64,000 nt of DNA from Aeromonas popoffii (GCF_000820025.1 NZ_CDBI01000077.1:49505-113504); one strand, 5' to 3'. Shown: positions 27,307 through 36,614, counted from the stretch's first letter. Notes: a model not told the origin generated them from the letters alone. A program made the numbers and translations.

Positions 27307-28534
27307 GCAGCGTCTCCTCGCCGTTGACGATACGGCTCACCAGCTGATCGACCCCGATGAGGTAACTGAGTTCGGCCGGGTGCGCGCAGTTCCAGACCAG
27401 GAAATCCGCCAACATGCCGACTCTCAACTGCCCCAGACGCTCCTGCTCGCCGAGCGCGCGGGCGGCGTTGCGGGTCACCCCGACCATGGCCTCGACCGGG
27501 GTCAGACCGAACAGGGTACAGGCCATGTTCATGGCCATGCGCAGCGACACAATGGGGGCAGTGCCCGGGTTGATGTCGGAGGAGACCGCCATGGGCACAT
27601 GGGCCTTGCGCAGGGCTGCAACAGGGGGCAATTTGGTCTCTTTCAGGAAATAAAATGCGGTGGGCAGCAGGGTGGCGACCACGCCGCGGTGGGCCAGCGC
27701 CTGGATCCCTTCCTGATCCAGATGCTCCAGATGATCCACCGACAGGGCGCCAAAGTTGGCGGCCAGCGCACTGCCCCCCAGATTGGAGAGCTGATCCATG
27801 TGGCCCTTCACCGCCAGACCGTATTGATCCGCGGCCAGATAAACCTGCTCGGTCTGGGCCAGCGAGAAGCCGATGTGCTCGCAGAAGACGTCCACCGCAT
27901 CGGCCAAGCCTGCCTCGGCCGCCGCCGGGATGATCTCCTGGCAGATGGTTTCGACCCAGGAGTCGGGATCGTCACGATATTCAGGCGGCACCGCATGGGC
28001 AGCCAGCAGTGTGGTCTTGACCCGAATGGGCAGCGCCTCCCCCAGTCGGCGGGCAACCCGCAACATCTTGAGCTCATCATCCAGAGTGAGGCCGTAGCCG
28101 GACTTGATCTCCACTGTGGTGACCCCTTCCCGGATCAGCGACCTGATCCTGGCTGCCGCCAACGTGAACAGCTGCTCCTCGCTGGCGGCACGGGTGGCCC
28201 GCACCGTACTGAGAATGCCGCCGCCCTTGCGGGCGATCTCGGCATAGGGCACCCCTTTCTGGCGCAGCTCAAACTCTTCGGCCCGGCTGCCGGCGAAGAT
28301 GAGATGGGTGTGACAGTCGATGAGGCCGGGCGTCACCAACTTGCCCTTCATGTCCTGCCAGTGGGCGGGATAAGGGCCTTTGAGATCCTGCATGGGCACC
28401 AGGGCGTGGATCTTGCCTTCATGAACGCCGAGGGCGTGGGGTTCCAGCAGACCGTAGTCCGCCAGATCGGGGCGCAGGGTGGCGGGTGTCACGTTGAGCC
28501 AGACCCGCTCGCAGTTCAACAGTTCCTTGTTCAT
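27299..28534 (-). CDS. hutI: Imidazolonepropionase
   Basis: A 411-residue amidohydrolase read from MNKELLNCERVWLNV, with AGAGGT upstream. It opens the imidazolone ring to give formimidoylglutamate. The metal site includes LIDCHTHLIFAG and further His residues in KGHMDQLSNLGG and VDHLEHLD; SSDINPGTAP holds the late Asp. It is the first gene of the hutIGUH operon, and a perfect HutC-type operator lies 11 bp before the ATG, overlapping the leader. Confidence 0.95.
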   Translation of the reverse strand: MNKELLNCERVWLNVTPATLRPDLADYGLLEPHALGVHEGKIHALVPMQDLKGPYPAHWQDMKGKLVTPGLIDCHTHLIFAGSRAEEFELRQKGVPYAEIARKGGGILSTVRATRAASEEQLFTLAAARIRSLIREGVTTVEIKSGYGLTLDDELKMLRVARRLGEALPIRVKTTLLAAHAVPPEYRDDPDSWVETICQEIIPAAAEAGLADAVDVFCEHIGFSLAQTEQVYLAADQYGLAVKGHMDQLSNLGGSALAANFGALSVDHLEHLDQEGIQALAHRGVVATLLPTAFYFLKETKLPPVAALRKAHVPMAVSSDINPGTAPIVSLRMAMNMACTLFGLTPVEAMVGVTRNAARALGEQERLGQLRVGMLADFLVWNCAHPAELSYLIGVDQLVSRIVNGEETLHG

Positions 28535-28545
28535 ACTGACCTCTA

Positions 28546-28559
28546 AATGTATATACATT
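28546..28559. promoter_or_regulatory. HutC operator upstream of hutI
   Basis: AATGTATATACATT, a perfect 14-bp palindrome with the TGTATATACA core known for HutC sites, 11 bp before the hutI start. Binding of HutC there would block hutIGUH transcription until urocanate is present. Confidence 0.8.
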
Positions 28560-28639
28560 AATTTATATCCGATCTTTGTCAGGAAAGAAAGGATCAAATT
28601 CACATCTTGATAACAGCGCTGTAATTAGATGTTAAGCAC

Positions 28640-28664
28640 AAAAAAGCCCACCATGAGGTGGGCT
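28640..28664 (-). terminator. Terminator after hutC
   Basis: Minus strand stem AGCCCACC/GGTGGGCT, loop TCAT, followed by TTTTT. It separates hutC from hutI, so hutIGUH needs its own promoter between here and 28560. Confidence 0.85.
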
Positions 28665-28678
28665 CCATTAAAAAGATA

Positions 28679-28688
28679 TGTATATACA
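28679..28688. promoter_or_regulatory. Second HutC-type site directly after hutC
   Basis: TGTATATACA again, one base from the hutC stop and 131 bp centre to centre from the operator before hutI. It is too far from the hutI start for a simple promoter block, so looping or a transcription roadblock is possible. Confidence 0.6.
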
Positions 28689-28689
28689 A

Positions 28690-29394
28690 TTAACTGAGAC
28701 TGGTCTTGGAGCTCAGCTTGTAGCGAGAACCCGGCGAGAGCAGGCGGGCATAGGAGACCAGATAACCTTCCGACCAGGTACGGCGGTGCAGCAACAGGCA
28801 GGGGGTATCGACCCGCACCTGCAGCAGACCGGCTTCACCGGCGCTCGGTAACACGGCCTCTACCACATGCTCCATCTCGGAGAGAGGACAGACGTCCATC
28901 AGGTAGCGATTCGGGGTCTGTTGAGTGAAATCCTGCTCGCCATAACCGGGCAGACGCTCGGCATCGACAAAGCGCTCCTCCAGTTGCAGCGGCTCCCCAT
29001 CGGCCTGATGGACGATAAGGCTATGGAAGATGGCAGCACCGACTCTCAGCCCGAGCTGGACCGCCACCTTCTCGTCGGCGGCCTGGCGTTGCAGCCGGAT
29101 CACCCTGGCGCTGTACTGGCTGCCGCGCTCGGCGATCTCGTCGGCTATGTTGCGAATGGCCAGCAAGGGCGACTCGGTGCGCCTGTCCGCCACAAAGCTG
29201 CCAGAGCCGGCGGTACGCACCAGCCAACCCTCGGCCACCAGCTCGCGCAGCGCCTTGTTGACCGTCATCCGGCTCACGGTGAACTGCTCGCACAGCGCGG
29301 CCTCGGTCGGGATCCGGTCCCCCGCCTGATAGCGGCGTTCGCGGATCCCGTCCAGGATGTGCTGCTTGATCTGGAGATAAAGGGCTGGTGCCAA
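28690..29394 (-). CDS. hutC: HutC, GntR-family repressor of the hut operon
   Basis: A 234-residue regulator. The start is inferred as TTG 29394 (LAPALYLQIKQHI), because GAGGAA lies 7 nt upstream; no ATG suits the domain start. The N-terminal winged helix is GntR type (YQAGDRIPTEAALCEQFTVS, RMTVNKALRELVAEGWL). The C-terminal UTRA domain (about 95-230) binds the inducer, urocanate by family knowledge. It follows the carbonic anhydrase gene by 11 bp. Two palindromic sites that fit its known target flank its 3' end and hutI. Confidence 0.9.
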   Translation of the reverse strand: MAPALYLQIKQHILDGIRERRYQAGDRIPTEAALCEQFTVSRMTVNKALRELVAEGWLVRTAGSGSFVADRRTESPLLAIRNIADEIAERGSQYSARVIRLQRQAADEKVAVQLGLRVGAAIFHSLIVHQADGEPLQLEERFVDAERLPGYGEQDFTQQTPNRYLMDVCPLSEMEHVVEAVLPSAGEAGLLQVRVDTPCLLLHRRTWSEGYLVSYARLLSPGSRYKLSSKTSLS

Positions 29395-29405
29395 CGGCAG
29401 GTTCC

Positions 29406-30065
29406 TCAGCGACGGCGGTGGGGCGGACGCATGTCCGGCCAGGCGCGGTAAACATCGGGGATCTGCTCCGGCCCGCTGATGCAGAGATCCAGATCGTGCA
29501 ACAGACCATCCTTGATGCCATAGATCCAGCCGTGCACCGCCAGCTCCTGCCCCTTGCGCCAGGCATTCTGGATGATGGTGGTGTGGCAGACGTTGGCTAC
29601 CTGCTCGGCCACGTTCAGCTCGCACAGGTAATCGAAACGCTCGTGCTCATCTTCGATGGCATCCAGCTGTTCACCATACTTGAAATAGACATCCTTGATA
29701 TTGCGCAACCAGTTGTCGATGAGCCCCAGCTCCTGATTCTGCATCGCCGCCTTGACGCCGCCACAACCATAGTGACCGCAGATGATGATGTGTTTCACCT
29801 TGAGCACCTCGACCGCGTATTGCAGCACCGAGAGGCAGTTGAAGTCGGTGTGCACCACCAGATTGGCAACGTTGCGGTGGACGAAAACATCCCCCGGCAG
29901 CAAACCCATCAGCTGGTTGGCGGGAACCCGACTGTCGGAGCAACCGATCCAGAGGTATTCAGGGGCCTGCTGGGCGGAGAGGGTAGCGAAGAAATTCGGG
30001 TCTTCGGCCTTGATCCGTTCCGCCCACTCGCGGTTGTTGGTAAACAGGTCGTTCAACAGTTTCAC
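29406..30065 (-). CDS. can: Beta-class carbonic anhydrase
   Basis: A 219-residue cytoplasmic enzyme interconverting CO2 and bicarbonate. The zinc ligands are all present: Cys42 and Asp44 in IGCSDSR, His98 and Cys101 in ICGHYGCGG, the same numbers as in E. coli Can. It starts with GTG behind GGGAGAG. It lies between rpoH and hutC; with only 11 bp to hutC, some hutC transcription may come from here. Confidence 0.95.
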   Translation of the reverse strand: MKLLNDLFTNNREWAERIKAEDPNFFATLSAQQAPEYLWIGCSDSRVPANQLMGLLPGDVFVHRNVANLVVHTDFNCLSVLQYAVEVLKVKHIIICGHYGCGGVKAAMQNQELGLIDNWLRNIKDVYFKYGEQLDAIEDEHERFDYLCELNVAEQVANVCHTTIIQNAWRKGQELAVHGWIYGIKDGLLHDLDLCISGPEQIPDVYRAWPDMRPPHRRR

Positions 30066-30150
30066 TATCTGCTCTCCCTACTGTGGCTGTGGCGGCAACA
30101 TAACATAGACAAGGGTAACCAAGGCAAGGCCGACCAGATGCTCGCGAAAC

Positions 30151-30178
30151 AAAAACAGGGCCATCAGGCCCTGTTTTT
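30151..30178. terminator. Terminator after rpoH
   Basis: Perfect 12-bp stem AAAAACAGGGCC/GGCCCTGTTTTT with a 4-nt loop, T-rich on both strands. It ends rpoH transcription and isolates the carbonic anhydrase gene. Confidence 0.9.
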
Positions 30179-30190
30179 GTGGGGGAGGCA

Positions 30191-31045
30191 TCAGGCCTCC
30201 ATGGCGTCTTTCAGCTTCTTGAGTGCGTTTTTCTCAAGCTGACGCACCCGCTCGGCAGAGACACCATAGGTGTCGGCCAGCTCCTGCAGGGTGGTCTTGC
30301 TGTCATCATCGAGCCAGCGGGCGCGGATGATGTGCTGACTGCGCTCATCCAGAGTGGCAAGGGCCGAGCTCAGGCGACGGGTCGCATGGTCATCCCAGTT
30401 GTCATTCTCTATGGTGGCCGCCAGATCAGACGATTTGTCTTCCAGATAATGAACCGGGGCAAAGCCGCCTTCGTCTTCATCATCACCGACCAGATCGAAC
30501 GCCTGATCGTAGTTGCTCATACGTGCTTCCATCTCGGTCACATCGGTCGGGGAAACGCCCAACTCGGCGGCGACGGCCTGCACTTCGTCATGGCTGAACC
30601 AGCCCAGACGCTTCTTGGATTTGCGCAGGTTGAAGAAGAGTTTGCGCTGAGCTTTGGTGGTCGCCACCTTGACCATGCGCCAGTTGCGCAGGACATATTC
30701 GTGGATCTCGGCCTTGATCCAGTGCACGGCGAAGGAGACAAGCCGTACCCCGACGGTCGGGTCGAAGCGCTTGACGGCCTTCATCAGGCCTATGTTGCCT
30801 TCCTGAACCAGATCAGCCTGGGGCAGACCGTAACCGGCATAACTCTTGGCGACGTGAACGACAAAACGCAGGTGCGACATGACCAGCTGACGGGCAGCCT
30901 CGAGATCACCGCCCTGCTGCAAACGCTCAGCCAGCTCACGCTCTTCCTCTGCGGTCAGCACAGGAATCGAGTTAACTGCCTGGGTATAGCCTTCCAGACT
31001 ACCTTGCGGAATCAGAGCCATAGTGCGTTGCAATGAAGTTCCCAT
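30191..31045 (-). CDS. rpoH: RNA polymerase sigma-32 (heat shock)
   Basis: A 284-residue sigma factor, usual length. Region 2 ([39 protein letters not shown]) and the RpoH-specific box ([17 protein letters not shown]) are clear. Region 4 ends the protein ([20 protein letters not shown]). It directs transcription of chaperone and protease genes. GAGGT precedes the ATG. It follows ftsYEX as in E. coli but across 451 bp with a terminator, so it has its own promoters. Thermal control by mRNA structure is likely by family but not tested here. Confidence 0.96.
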   Translation of the reverse strand: MGTSLQRTMALIPQGSLEGYTQAVNSIPVLTAEEERELAERLQQGGDLEAARQLVMSHLRFVVHVAKSYAGYGLPQADLVQEGNIGLMKAVKRFDPTVGVRLVSFAVHWIKAEIHEYVLRNWRMVKVATTKAQRKLFFNLRKSKKRLGWFSHDEVQAVAAELGVSPTDVTEMEARMSNYDQAFDLVGDDEDEGGFAPVHYLEDKSSDLAATIENDNWDDHATRRLSSALATLDERSQHIIRARWLDDDSKTTLQELADTYGVSAERVRQLEKNALKKLKDAMEA

Positions 31046-31496
31046 GTTCTACCTCTTTCTTTTCAATCGAATCAGTCTAACACCCTGAGAGGGACTGTCT
31101 ACTGACCGGACGCCATTCTGCGGCCTGTATCAAACATAGTGGGCATGTCTGAACCGAGTTTATCTTAGGCCGGCAGGATGAATCATGAATGAACAGTCAA
31201 AAAAAGGGGGTCACAATTAAGGACCCCCGAAAAGTAGCATGCTAAGTCCATTGTTGCGGAGCTCGCAACCTTCACATGCTTGCCAAGTCAGACGAGCAAG
31301 GCAGAGGGCCACACCCGTATAAGTTATTCAGCACTTGTAGACTGCTTATAAATCAGAAGGTTCGCAGGATCCAGAGAAGATCCCGAAGATCGGTTTCGTT
31401 CAGATTACCCTCAGAACGCTGTCCGTGCCAGAAACGGCCACTCTTTTACTTGATCCGTATCTCAAAATCCAGCGCTTTAAAATGCTGATAAATTAA
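31046..31496. other. Intergenic region between ftsX and rpoH
   Basis: 451 bp containing the ftsYEX terminator (31199-31228) and, nearer rpoH, about 150 bp that must hold rpoH promoters; I could not assign clear boxes. The 267 bp between the ftsX stop and the terminator hold no convincing gene; a plus-strand frame at 31276-31488 has no ribosome-binding site or family. Confidence 0.6.
31199..31228 (-). terminator. Terminator of the ftsYEX operon
   Basis: Minus strand stem GGGGGTC/GACCCCC with a 9-nt loop and seven T's. It lies 270 bp after ftsX and just upstream of the rpoH promoter region. Confidence 0.85.
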
Positions 31497-32450
31497 TCAG
31501 GATGGTTCTATGTCGCGAATGTGGCGATGGACCGAGAACCAGGAAGCGATCAACCCCAGTAGAGCCCCAAGCAGAATCAGATTAATCCCATCCACCGCAC
31601 CCATGCCGACTAGCCGGAAATGACTGTTGTAGAGCCCGGCCAGCTCCTTCACCACACCCTCGCTCCAGATCACCATCACCTCGGTCAGCCACCAGGCCAA
31701 CATGCCGCCGATGACCCCGAACCAGATACCGGTATAAAGGAAGGGACGATGAATGAAGGCATCGGTCGCCCCCACCAGCTTGAGTACTTCGATCTCGGAT
31801 CGCTGGTTAAGGATGTTCAGGCGCAGGGTATTACCGACGATCAGCAGCACGGCGGAGAGCAGCAGCACGGCGATACCTGTGATGGTATGGCGCAGCAGGT
31901 TCATGATCCCTTGCAAACGTGTCAGCCACTGCAGATCCAGCTTGCCCTGCTCGACGCCATCCTCGTTGTTCAGCTTGTTGAGCAGCTCGGCAGCCCCTTC
32001 CGGATTCTGCCAGCGGGGATCGGGAATAACGCTCAGCACAGGCGGCAGCGGGTTGCTGTCGAGGTAGTCAAGCGCGTCGCCGAAACCGGAGATCTCGCGA
32101 AACTCCTTGAGCGACTCATCCCGGCTCATGTAGGTGACGGATTCCACCTCGGGATAGAGCAGGATCCGCTGCTGCATGTCGAGAATGCTCTGCTCTGGCA
32201 GATCCTTGCGAAGATAGAGGGAGATCTGGGAGCTGGTCTGCCAACTCCCTTCCACCACCTCGGCGTTTTTCAGCAGCACGTGGAAGCAGGAGGGCAGCGC
32301 CAGGCTGACGCCAAGCACTGCCAGCGTCATCAGGGAGGCCAGCGGATTGCGCCACAGCTCGCCCAGACTGGAGAAGGCCTGACGGGCGTGGTCAACCCAG
32401 TACATCATGAACCGGCGCAGCGGCGGTTGTTTATGACGAACGATAGCCAT
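31497..32450 (-). CDS. ftsX: FtsX, cell-division ABC transporter permease-like protein
   Basis: A 317-residue membrane protein with a cytoplasmic N-terminus, a first helix (LASLMTLAVLGVSLALPSC), a large periplasmic loop (about 60-180, e.g. DLPEQSILDMQQRILLYPEV) and three C-terminal helices. With FtsE it forms a divisome complex that activates periplasmic amidase regulators such as EnvC. The ATG shares one base with the ftsE stop. Confidence 0.95.
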   Translation of the reverse strand: MAIVRHKQPPLRRFMMYWVDHARQAFSSLGELWRNPLASLMTLAVLGVSLALPSCFHVLLKNAEVVEGSWQTSSQISLYLRKDLPEQSILDMQQRILLYPEVESVTYMSRDESLKEFREISGFGDALDYLDSNPLPPVLSVIPDPRWQNPEGAAELLNKLNNEDGVEQGKLDLQWLTRLQGIMNLLRHTITGIAVLLLSAVLLIVGNTLRLNILNQRSEIEVLKLVGATDAFIHRPFLYTGIWFGVIGGMLAWWLTEVMVIWSEGVVKELAGLYNSHFRLVGMGAVDGINLILLGALLGLIASWFSVHRHIRDIEPS

Positions 32451-33118
32451 CAGCGCTCCTCCCCTGCCGAATACATGCGTCCCGCCTTGAGGGTCAGCGT
32501 GCGATAGCGCATGCGAGCGATCAGCCCCAGATCGTGGGTGGCAATCAGCACGGAAACACCGAAGCGATTGAACTCCTCGAACAGCCGCATGATATCCATG
32601 GAGAGCTGGGGATCCAGGTTGCCGGTCGGTTCATCCGCCAGCAGCAGCGGTGGCTTGTTGACAATGGCACGAGCGATGCCGACCCGCTGTTGTTCACCAC
32701 CGGAGAGCATGCGCGGCTGGTAACGCTCCTTGCCGAGCAACCCTACCTTGTCCAGCGCCGCGGCCACCCGTTTGTTGATATCGGCATGGCTGTAGCCGTC
32801 GATCACCAATGGCAGCGCCACGTTGTCGAATACGGTTCTGTCCATCAGCAGCCGGTGATCCTGAAATATCATGCCGATCTGGCGGCGTACATAGGGGATC
32901 TCTCCCCGCTTGATATGACTGACGTCGTCGCCATGAAAGAAGACGCGACCATCGGTCGGTCGCTCCATCACGCTGATCAGTTTGAGGAGAGTGCTCTTGC
33001 CCGCCCCCGAGTGCCCGGTCAGGAAGGCCATCTCCCCCTTGCGCAGGTGAAAGCTGACCTTCTGCAACGCCTGATGGCCGCCGCTGTATACCTTGCTGAC
33101 CTTATCGAAACGAATCAT
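32450..33118 (-). CDS. ftsE: FtsE, cell-division ABC ATPase
   Basis: A 222-residue ABC ATPase. Walker A is GHSGAGKST (residues 35-43), the signature is [14 protein letters not shown], Walker B is [11 protein letters not shown], and the switch His lies in ATHDLGL. It energises FtsX in the divisome. It lies between ftsY (69 bp) and ftsX (coupled). Confidence 0.95.
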   Translation of the reverse strand: MIRFDKVSKVYSGGHQALQKVSFHLRKGEMAFLTGHSGAGKSTLLKLISVMERPTDGRVFFHGDDVSHIKRGEIPYVRRQIGMIFQDHRLLMDRTVFDNVALPLVIDGYSHADINKRVAAALDKVGLLGKERYQPRMLSGGEQQRVGIARAIVNKPPLLLADEPTGNLDPQLSMDIMRLFEEFNRFGVSVLIATHDLGLIARMRYRTLTLKAGRMYSAGEER

Positions 33119-33187
33119 AACGGATCCCTGACATTGACAAGCCCCGACCTGAGTCGGGGCATGTGGCGCTTACCATCACGCCTGAGC

Positions 33188-35023
33188 TTACTCATCGCGA
33201 CTGAACAGTGCCTCGATAAAGTCGTTGGCGACGAAGGGGCGCAGATCATCGATCCCCTCGCCCACCCCGATATAGCGGATCGGGATCTGGAACTTGTCGG
33301 CCACCGCGAAGATAACGCCGCCCTTGGCGGTCCCGTCCAGCTTGGTGAGGACTATGCCATCCAGCCCCACCGCCTCGCTGAACAGCTTGGCCTGGCTGAG
33401 GGCATTCTGGCCCGTGCCCGCATCCAGGGTCAGCATGACCTGGTGGGGTGCCTCTTCATCCAGCTTCTTCATCACCCGCACCACCTTCTTGAGCTCTTCC
33501 ATCAGGTTGCTCTTGTTTTGCAGGCGACCAGCGGTATCGGCGATCAGCACGTCGGCCCCGCGCGAGCGGGCGGCCTCGATGGCGTCATAAATGACGGAGG
33601 CGGAGTCGGCGCCGGTATGCTGGGCGATCACGGGGATGTTGTTGCGCTGACCCCATACCTGCAGCTGCTCAACCGCAGCGGCACGGAAGGTATCGCCGGC
33701 AGCCAGCATGACGCTCTTGCCTTCGGCCTGGAACTGCTTGGCCAGCTTGCCGATGGTGGTGGTCTTGCCGACGCCGTTCACGCCGACCATCAGGATCACG
33801 TAAGGCTTCTTGCTGGTATCGATCACCAGCGGCTGCTCAACCTGAGCCAGCATAGCGCCCATGTCCTGCTTGAGCAGGCCGTAGAGCGCCTCGGCATCCT
33901 TGAGCTGTTTGCGATCCGCATGCTGCACCAGGCCATCTATGATGCGGCGTGTGGTATCGACGCCCAGATCGGCAGTCAGCAGCTGGGTCTCCAGCTCTTC
34001 AAACAGCTCATCGTCGATCTTCTTGCCACGGAACAGACCGAAGAAACCGGAGCCAATGTTCTCCTTGGTGCGCACCAGACTGCGTTTAAGGCGGGCAAAG
34101 AAGCCCTCCCGCTGCGGCTTGTCCTGGGTATCATCATCCACCTTGGCGGCCAGCGGCAGGGCAGCCAATGCGGCGGCGTCAGCCTCCATCTCGGCGACCA
34201 GGCGAAGATCTTCCGCTCTCTGGGCCTCTTTGGCGAGACGAGCCTCTTCGGCAGCCTGCGCTTCGGCGGCGATGCGAGCAGCTTCGGCAGCTTGTGCCTC
34301 AGCGGCAATGCGGGCAACTTCGGCAGCCTGCGCCTCAGCGGCGACACGGGCGACTTCTGCAGCTTGTGCCTCGGCAGCGACACGGGCGGCTTCGGCAGCT
34401 TGTGCCTCAGCGGCAATGCGGGCAACTTCGGCAGCCTGCGCCTCAGCGGCGACACGGGCGACTTCTGCAGCTTGTGCCTCGGCGGCGACACGGGCGGCTT
34501 CAGCAGCCTGCGCCTCGGCGGCAACACGGGCGGCTTCAGCAGCCTGCGCCTCGGCGGCAATGCGGGCAGCTTCAGCAGCCTCTGCCTCGGCGGCGACACG
34601 AGCGACTTCAGCAGCCTGCGCCTCGGCGGCAATGCGGGCAGCTTCGGCAGCTTGTGCCTCGGCGGCGATGCGGGCGACTTCGGCAGCCTCTGCCTCGGCA
34701 CTCTCCTGCTCGATCAGCAGTTCATTGACGATGACGGGCTCCAGCTCGGAGGCACACTCTTCCACCACCAGCGGACCTGCGTCCAGTTCGGTGGGGGTAC
34801 AGCAATCATCATGGTGCGCAGCGCCAGCAGGCAGGAGATCATTCTGTGCGCTGACGGGCAATTCGGGGGGCACTACCGGCGTAGTATGGGAAACGGGAGC
34901 GGAGTGAGCTACGATCTCAGGCTCAACGGGAATGGGGGTGGCTTGGGGTGTCTGTGGTTGGACAGCCTCAGCTTCTTCTTTCTTGCGGCCGAAACCCAGC
35001 CAGGAAAACAAACCTTTTGCCAT
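33188..35023 (-). CDS. ftsY: FtsY, signal recognition particle receptor, with expanded repeat domain
   Basis: A 611-residue SRP receptor GTPase. The C-terminal NG domain (about 300-611) is standard: [15 protein letters not shown] (G1), LIADTAGR (G3), [12 protein letters not shown] (G4). It pairs with Ffh to deliver nascent membrane proteins to SecYEG. The N-terminal A domain starts with a membrane-binding amphipathic peptide ([17 protein letters not shown]) and is then acidic. Residues about 108-275 are tandem 12-residue Ala/Glu/Arg repeats, making the protein over 100 residues longer than E. coli FtsY. It heads the ftsYEX operon. Confidence 0.95.
   Translation of the reverse strand: MAKGLFSWLGFGRKKEEAEAVQPQTPQATPIPVEPEIVAHSAPVSHTTPVVPPELPVSAQNDLLPAGAAHHDDCCTPTELDAGPLVVEECASELEPVIVNELLIEQESAEAEAAEVARIAAEAQAAEAARIAAEAQAAEVARVAAEAEAAEAARIAAEAQAAEAARVAAEAQAAEAARVAAEAQAAEVARVAAEAQAAEVARIAAEAQAAEAARVAAEAQAAEVARVAAEAQAAEVARIAAEAQAAEAARIAAEAQAAEEARLAKEAQRAEDLRLVAEMEADAAALAALPLAAKVDDDTQDKPQREGFFARLKRSLVRTKENIGSGFFGLFRGKKIDDELFEELETQLLTADLGVDTTRRIIDGLVQHADRKQLKDAEALYGLLKQDMGAMLAQVEQPLVIDTSKKPYVILMVGVNGVGKTTTIGKLAKQFQAEGKSVMLAAGDTFRAAAVEQLQVWGQRNNIPVIAQHTGADSASVIYDAIEAARSRGADVLIADTAGRLQNKSNLMEELKKVVRVMKKLDEEAPHQVMLTLDAGTGQNALSQAKLFSEAVGLDGIVLTKLDGTAKGGVIFAVADKFQIPIRYIGVGEGIDDLRPFVANDFIEALFSRDE
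34199..34702 (-). repeat. 36-bp (12-residue) tandem repeats inside ftsY
   Basis: About 14 units of consensus AAEAQAAE(V/A)AR(V/I), twelve nearly perfect and the outer ones degenerate. A higher-order 108-bp unit (three repeats) is present twice, 34281-34388 and 34389-34496, almost identical. The unit predicts a long charged alpha-helix. Confidence 0.95.
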
Positions 35024-35133
35024 CTAAAAATACTCACATCAAAGGCTGACTGCTAAGATAGCCGTCCCTTGGCGGGTCGGCATAAAAATGAACCGCCTTA
35101 TACTACCACTTTATTTTCTGACGACGAAACGCG

Positions 35134-35763
35134 ATGCCCAGAGTGAAATCCAGCCATAACAGCCCGAGCAAGAACCCTGCCCCACAGGGAAAATCAGGCT
35201 TTGTCAGAATCATCAGCGGCCAGTGGCGAGGCCGCAAATTGCCGGTCAAGGATGTGGAGGGGCTAAGACCCACCACGGATCGCGTCAAAGAGACCATCTT
35301 CAACTGGCTGGCCCCCCATATCCGTGGCACTCGCTGTCTGGATCTGTTCGCCGGCAGCGGCGGTCTGGGGCTGGAGGCGCTGTCGCGCTATGCCGAGCAG
35401 GTGACCCTGATCGAAATGGACAAGAGCGCCGCCGACCAGATCAAAAAGAATCTGGCTGCCCTCGGCAGCAGCCAGGGGCAGGTGATCCAGTCCGATGCCG
35501 TCAGCTGGCTGCAAGGTCCGGCCACGCCGTTCGATCTGGTGTTTCTCGATCCGCCGTTTCGGCGCGAGCTGCTGCCCCAAGTGTGCGAGCTACTGGAGCA
35601 GCGCGGCTGGCTGGCAAAGGATGCCCTCATCTATCTGGAGCGGGAGAAGGAGATGGCGGATCTGGCACTGCCCGCCAGCTGGCAACTGCTCAAGGACAAG
35701 CAGGCCGGCCAGGTCTGCTATCAACTCTATTTGCGGGACACCAGGAATGACGCTGCGGTTTAA
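35134..35763 (+). CDS. rsmD: 16S rRNA (guanine-966-N2)-methyltransferase
   Basis: A 209-residue SAM-dependent enzyme methylating G966 of 16S rRNA. Features in order: RIISGQWRGRKLPV, the substrate-proximal DRVKETIFNWL, motif I CLDLFAGSGGLGLEAL, acidic EMDKSAA, and catalytic FLDPPF. It is divergent from ftsY as in E. coli. The C-terminus (RDTRNDAAV) departs from the pattern preserved in a downstream partial copy of the gene's end, where REVND continues towards the next gene; the present stop may be secondary. Confidence 0.94.
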   Translation: MPRVKSSHNSPSKNPAPQGKSGFVRIISGQWRGRKLPVKDVEGLRPTTDRVKETIFNWLAPHIRGTRCLDLFAGSGGLGLEALSRYAEQVTLIEMDKSAADQIKKNLAALGSSQGQVIQSDAVSWLQGPATPFDLVFLDPPFRRELLPQVCELLEQRGWLAKDALIYLEREKEMADLALPASWQLLKDKQAGQVCYQLYLRDTRNDAAV

Positions 35764-35872
35764 ATACCGGGTGGGCGGGGGGAAATCGGCGCTGTGCCCC
35801 TCCCCGTCAATTTGGGCAACGGCTCAAGGACAAGCAGGCCGGTCAGGTCTGCTATCAACTCTATCTACGGGA
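35681..35872 (+). repeat. Tandem duplication of the rsmD 3' end
   Basis: 35681-35738 (in rsmD, LLKDKQAGQVCYQLYLR) recurs at 35815-35872 with about five differences, offset 134 bp. Between the copies is GC-rich DNA with G-runs. The second copy runs into the DUF1145 start, as the ancestral rsmD end would. Confidence 0.9.
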
Positions 35873-35880
35873 GGTAAACG

Positions 35881-36195
35881 ATGAAGCGGGTATTTACTCT
35901 GTTGGCGATGGGGCTGACCCTGTTCTTCTGGTTAGGCGTGCTGGTCAGTCTGGTGGCTCCGCTACCTGGCAAGCTGAATGATCTTTTGCCGATCTGCGGC
36001 CTGCTCATCGCCCTGGTCCACCTAGTGCAAGCCAGCATGGTGAAGTCTGCCTGCAAGCCCTATTTCGTGGTCACAAAACTTGAAGTCATACTGATACTGG
36101 TATTCGGCGTCTTTGGCATGGTGGATATTCGCGCCAGACTCAAAGCCATCATAGAAGCCAAACAGCATGGCACAGAGATAAACAACGCCGAATAA
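35881..36195 (+). CDS. DUF1145 (YhhL-like) small membrane protein
   Basis: A 104-residue protein with three hydrophobic segments (LLAMGLTLFFWLGVLVSLV, LLPICGLLIALVHLVQASMV, LEVILILVFGVFGMVDI) and a charged C-terminus. The family is found beside rsmD in enterobacteria, as here. Function unknown. GGGAGG lies 5 nt before the ATG, within the duplicated rsmD end, so the duplication preserved this ribosome-binding site. Confidence 0.85.
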   Translation: MKRVFTLLAMGLTLFFWLGVLVSLVAPLPGKLNDLLPICGLLIALVHLVQASMVKSACKPYFVVTKLEVILILVFGVFGMVDIRARLKAIIEAKQHGTEINNAE

Positions 36196-36229
36196 GACAG
36201 CACCTCTGTCTGTCAGGAAGGAGTGCCCG

Positions 36230-36595
36230 TCACTCCTTCTCTTTTTTCCCCACACTGATACCCAACTTGATCGACAGCACAGCCAGCAGCAGCAACATCA
36301 TGATGAGCGCGAAGAAGTTGCTGCCAAGCTCGGGGTACTGCACCTTGACCAGCGCCGAGTGGCCGAAGCCGCCGATGAAAAGGCAGAGCAGCATGCAGAG
36401 CGGTGTATTGCCCTCCAGCGACACGTGACGATAGTGCTGGTAGAGCTGATAGGCAGCCAACACCAGGGCAATCATGGGGAAGAAGGAGAAGGGGAGCACC
36501 GACTCGGTCAGCACCGACAGGGAAGCATCCCAACAGATGCCAATGAGCAGGGCCAGCAGCAGGGGTTTCTTCGGGATCGGATTCTGATCATGCAT
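36230..36595 (-). CDS. yijD: YijD-family inner-membrane protein
   Basis: A 121-residue protein read from MHDQNPIPKKPL, with AAGGA 11 nt upstream; a longer start at 36607 has no spacing for that site. Four hydrophobic segments; the sequence VKVQYPELGSNFFA matches the E. coli YijD VRAEYPDIGSNFF region. It follows fabR by 19 bp, the same pairing as in E. coli. Function unknown; a lipid-related role is suggested only by context. Confidence 0.85.
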   Translation of the reverse strand: MHDQNPIPKKPLLLALLIGICWDASLSVLTESVLPFSFFPMIALVLAAYQLYQHYRHVSLEGNTPLCMLLCLFIGGFGHSALVKVQYPELGSNFFALIMMLLLLAVLSIKLGISVGKKEKE

Positions 36596-36614
36596 GGAAG
36601 TGTCCATCCTTGGT

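Noticed and set aside
31276..31488. 70-codon plus-strand frame between ftsX and rpoH
   Set aside because: No ribosome-binding site, very basic composition and no family; more likely chance.
34199..34702. Regular repeats considered as a CRISPR array
   Set aside because: Units are contiguous 36-bp coding repeats in frame with ftsY, with no unique spacers.
32534..35056. An 840-codon plus-strand reading frame opposite ftsE/ftsY
   Set aside because: It is fully antisense to well-supported genes and low-complexity where it mirrors the ftsY repeats; GC-rich DNA often leaves such frames open.
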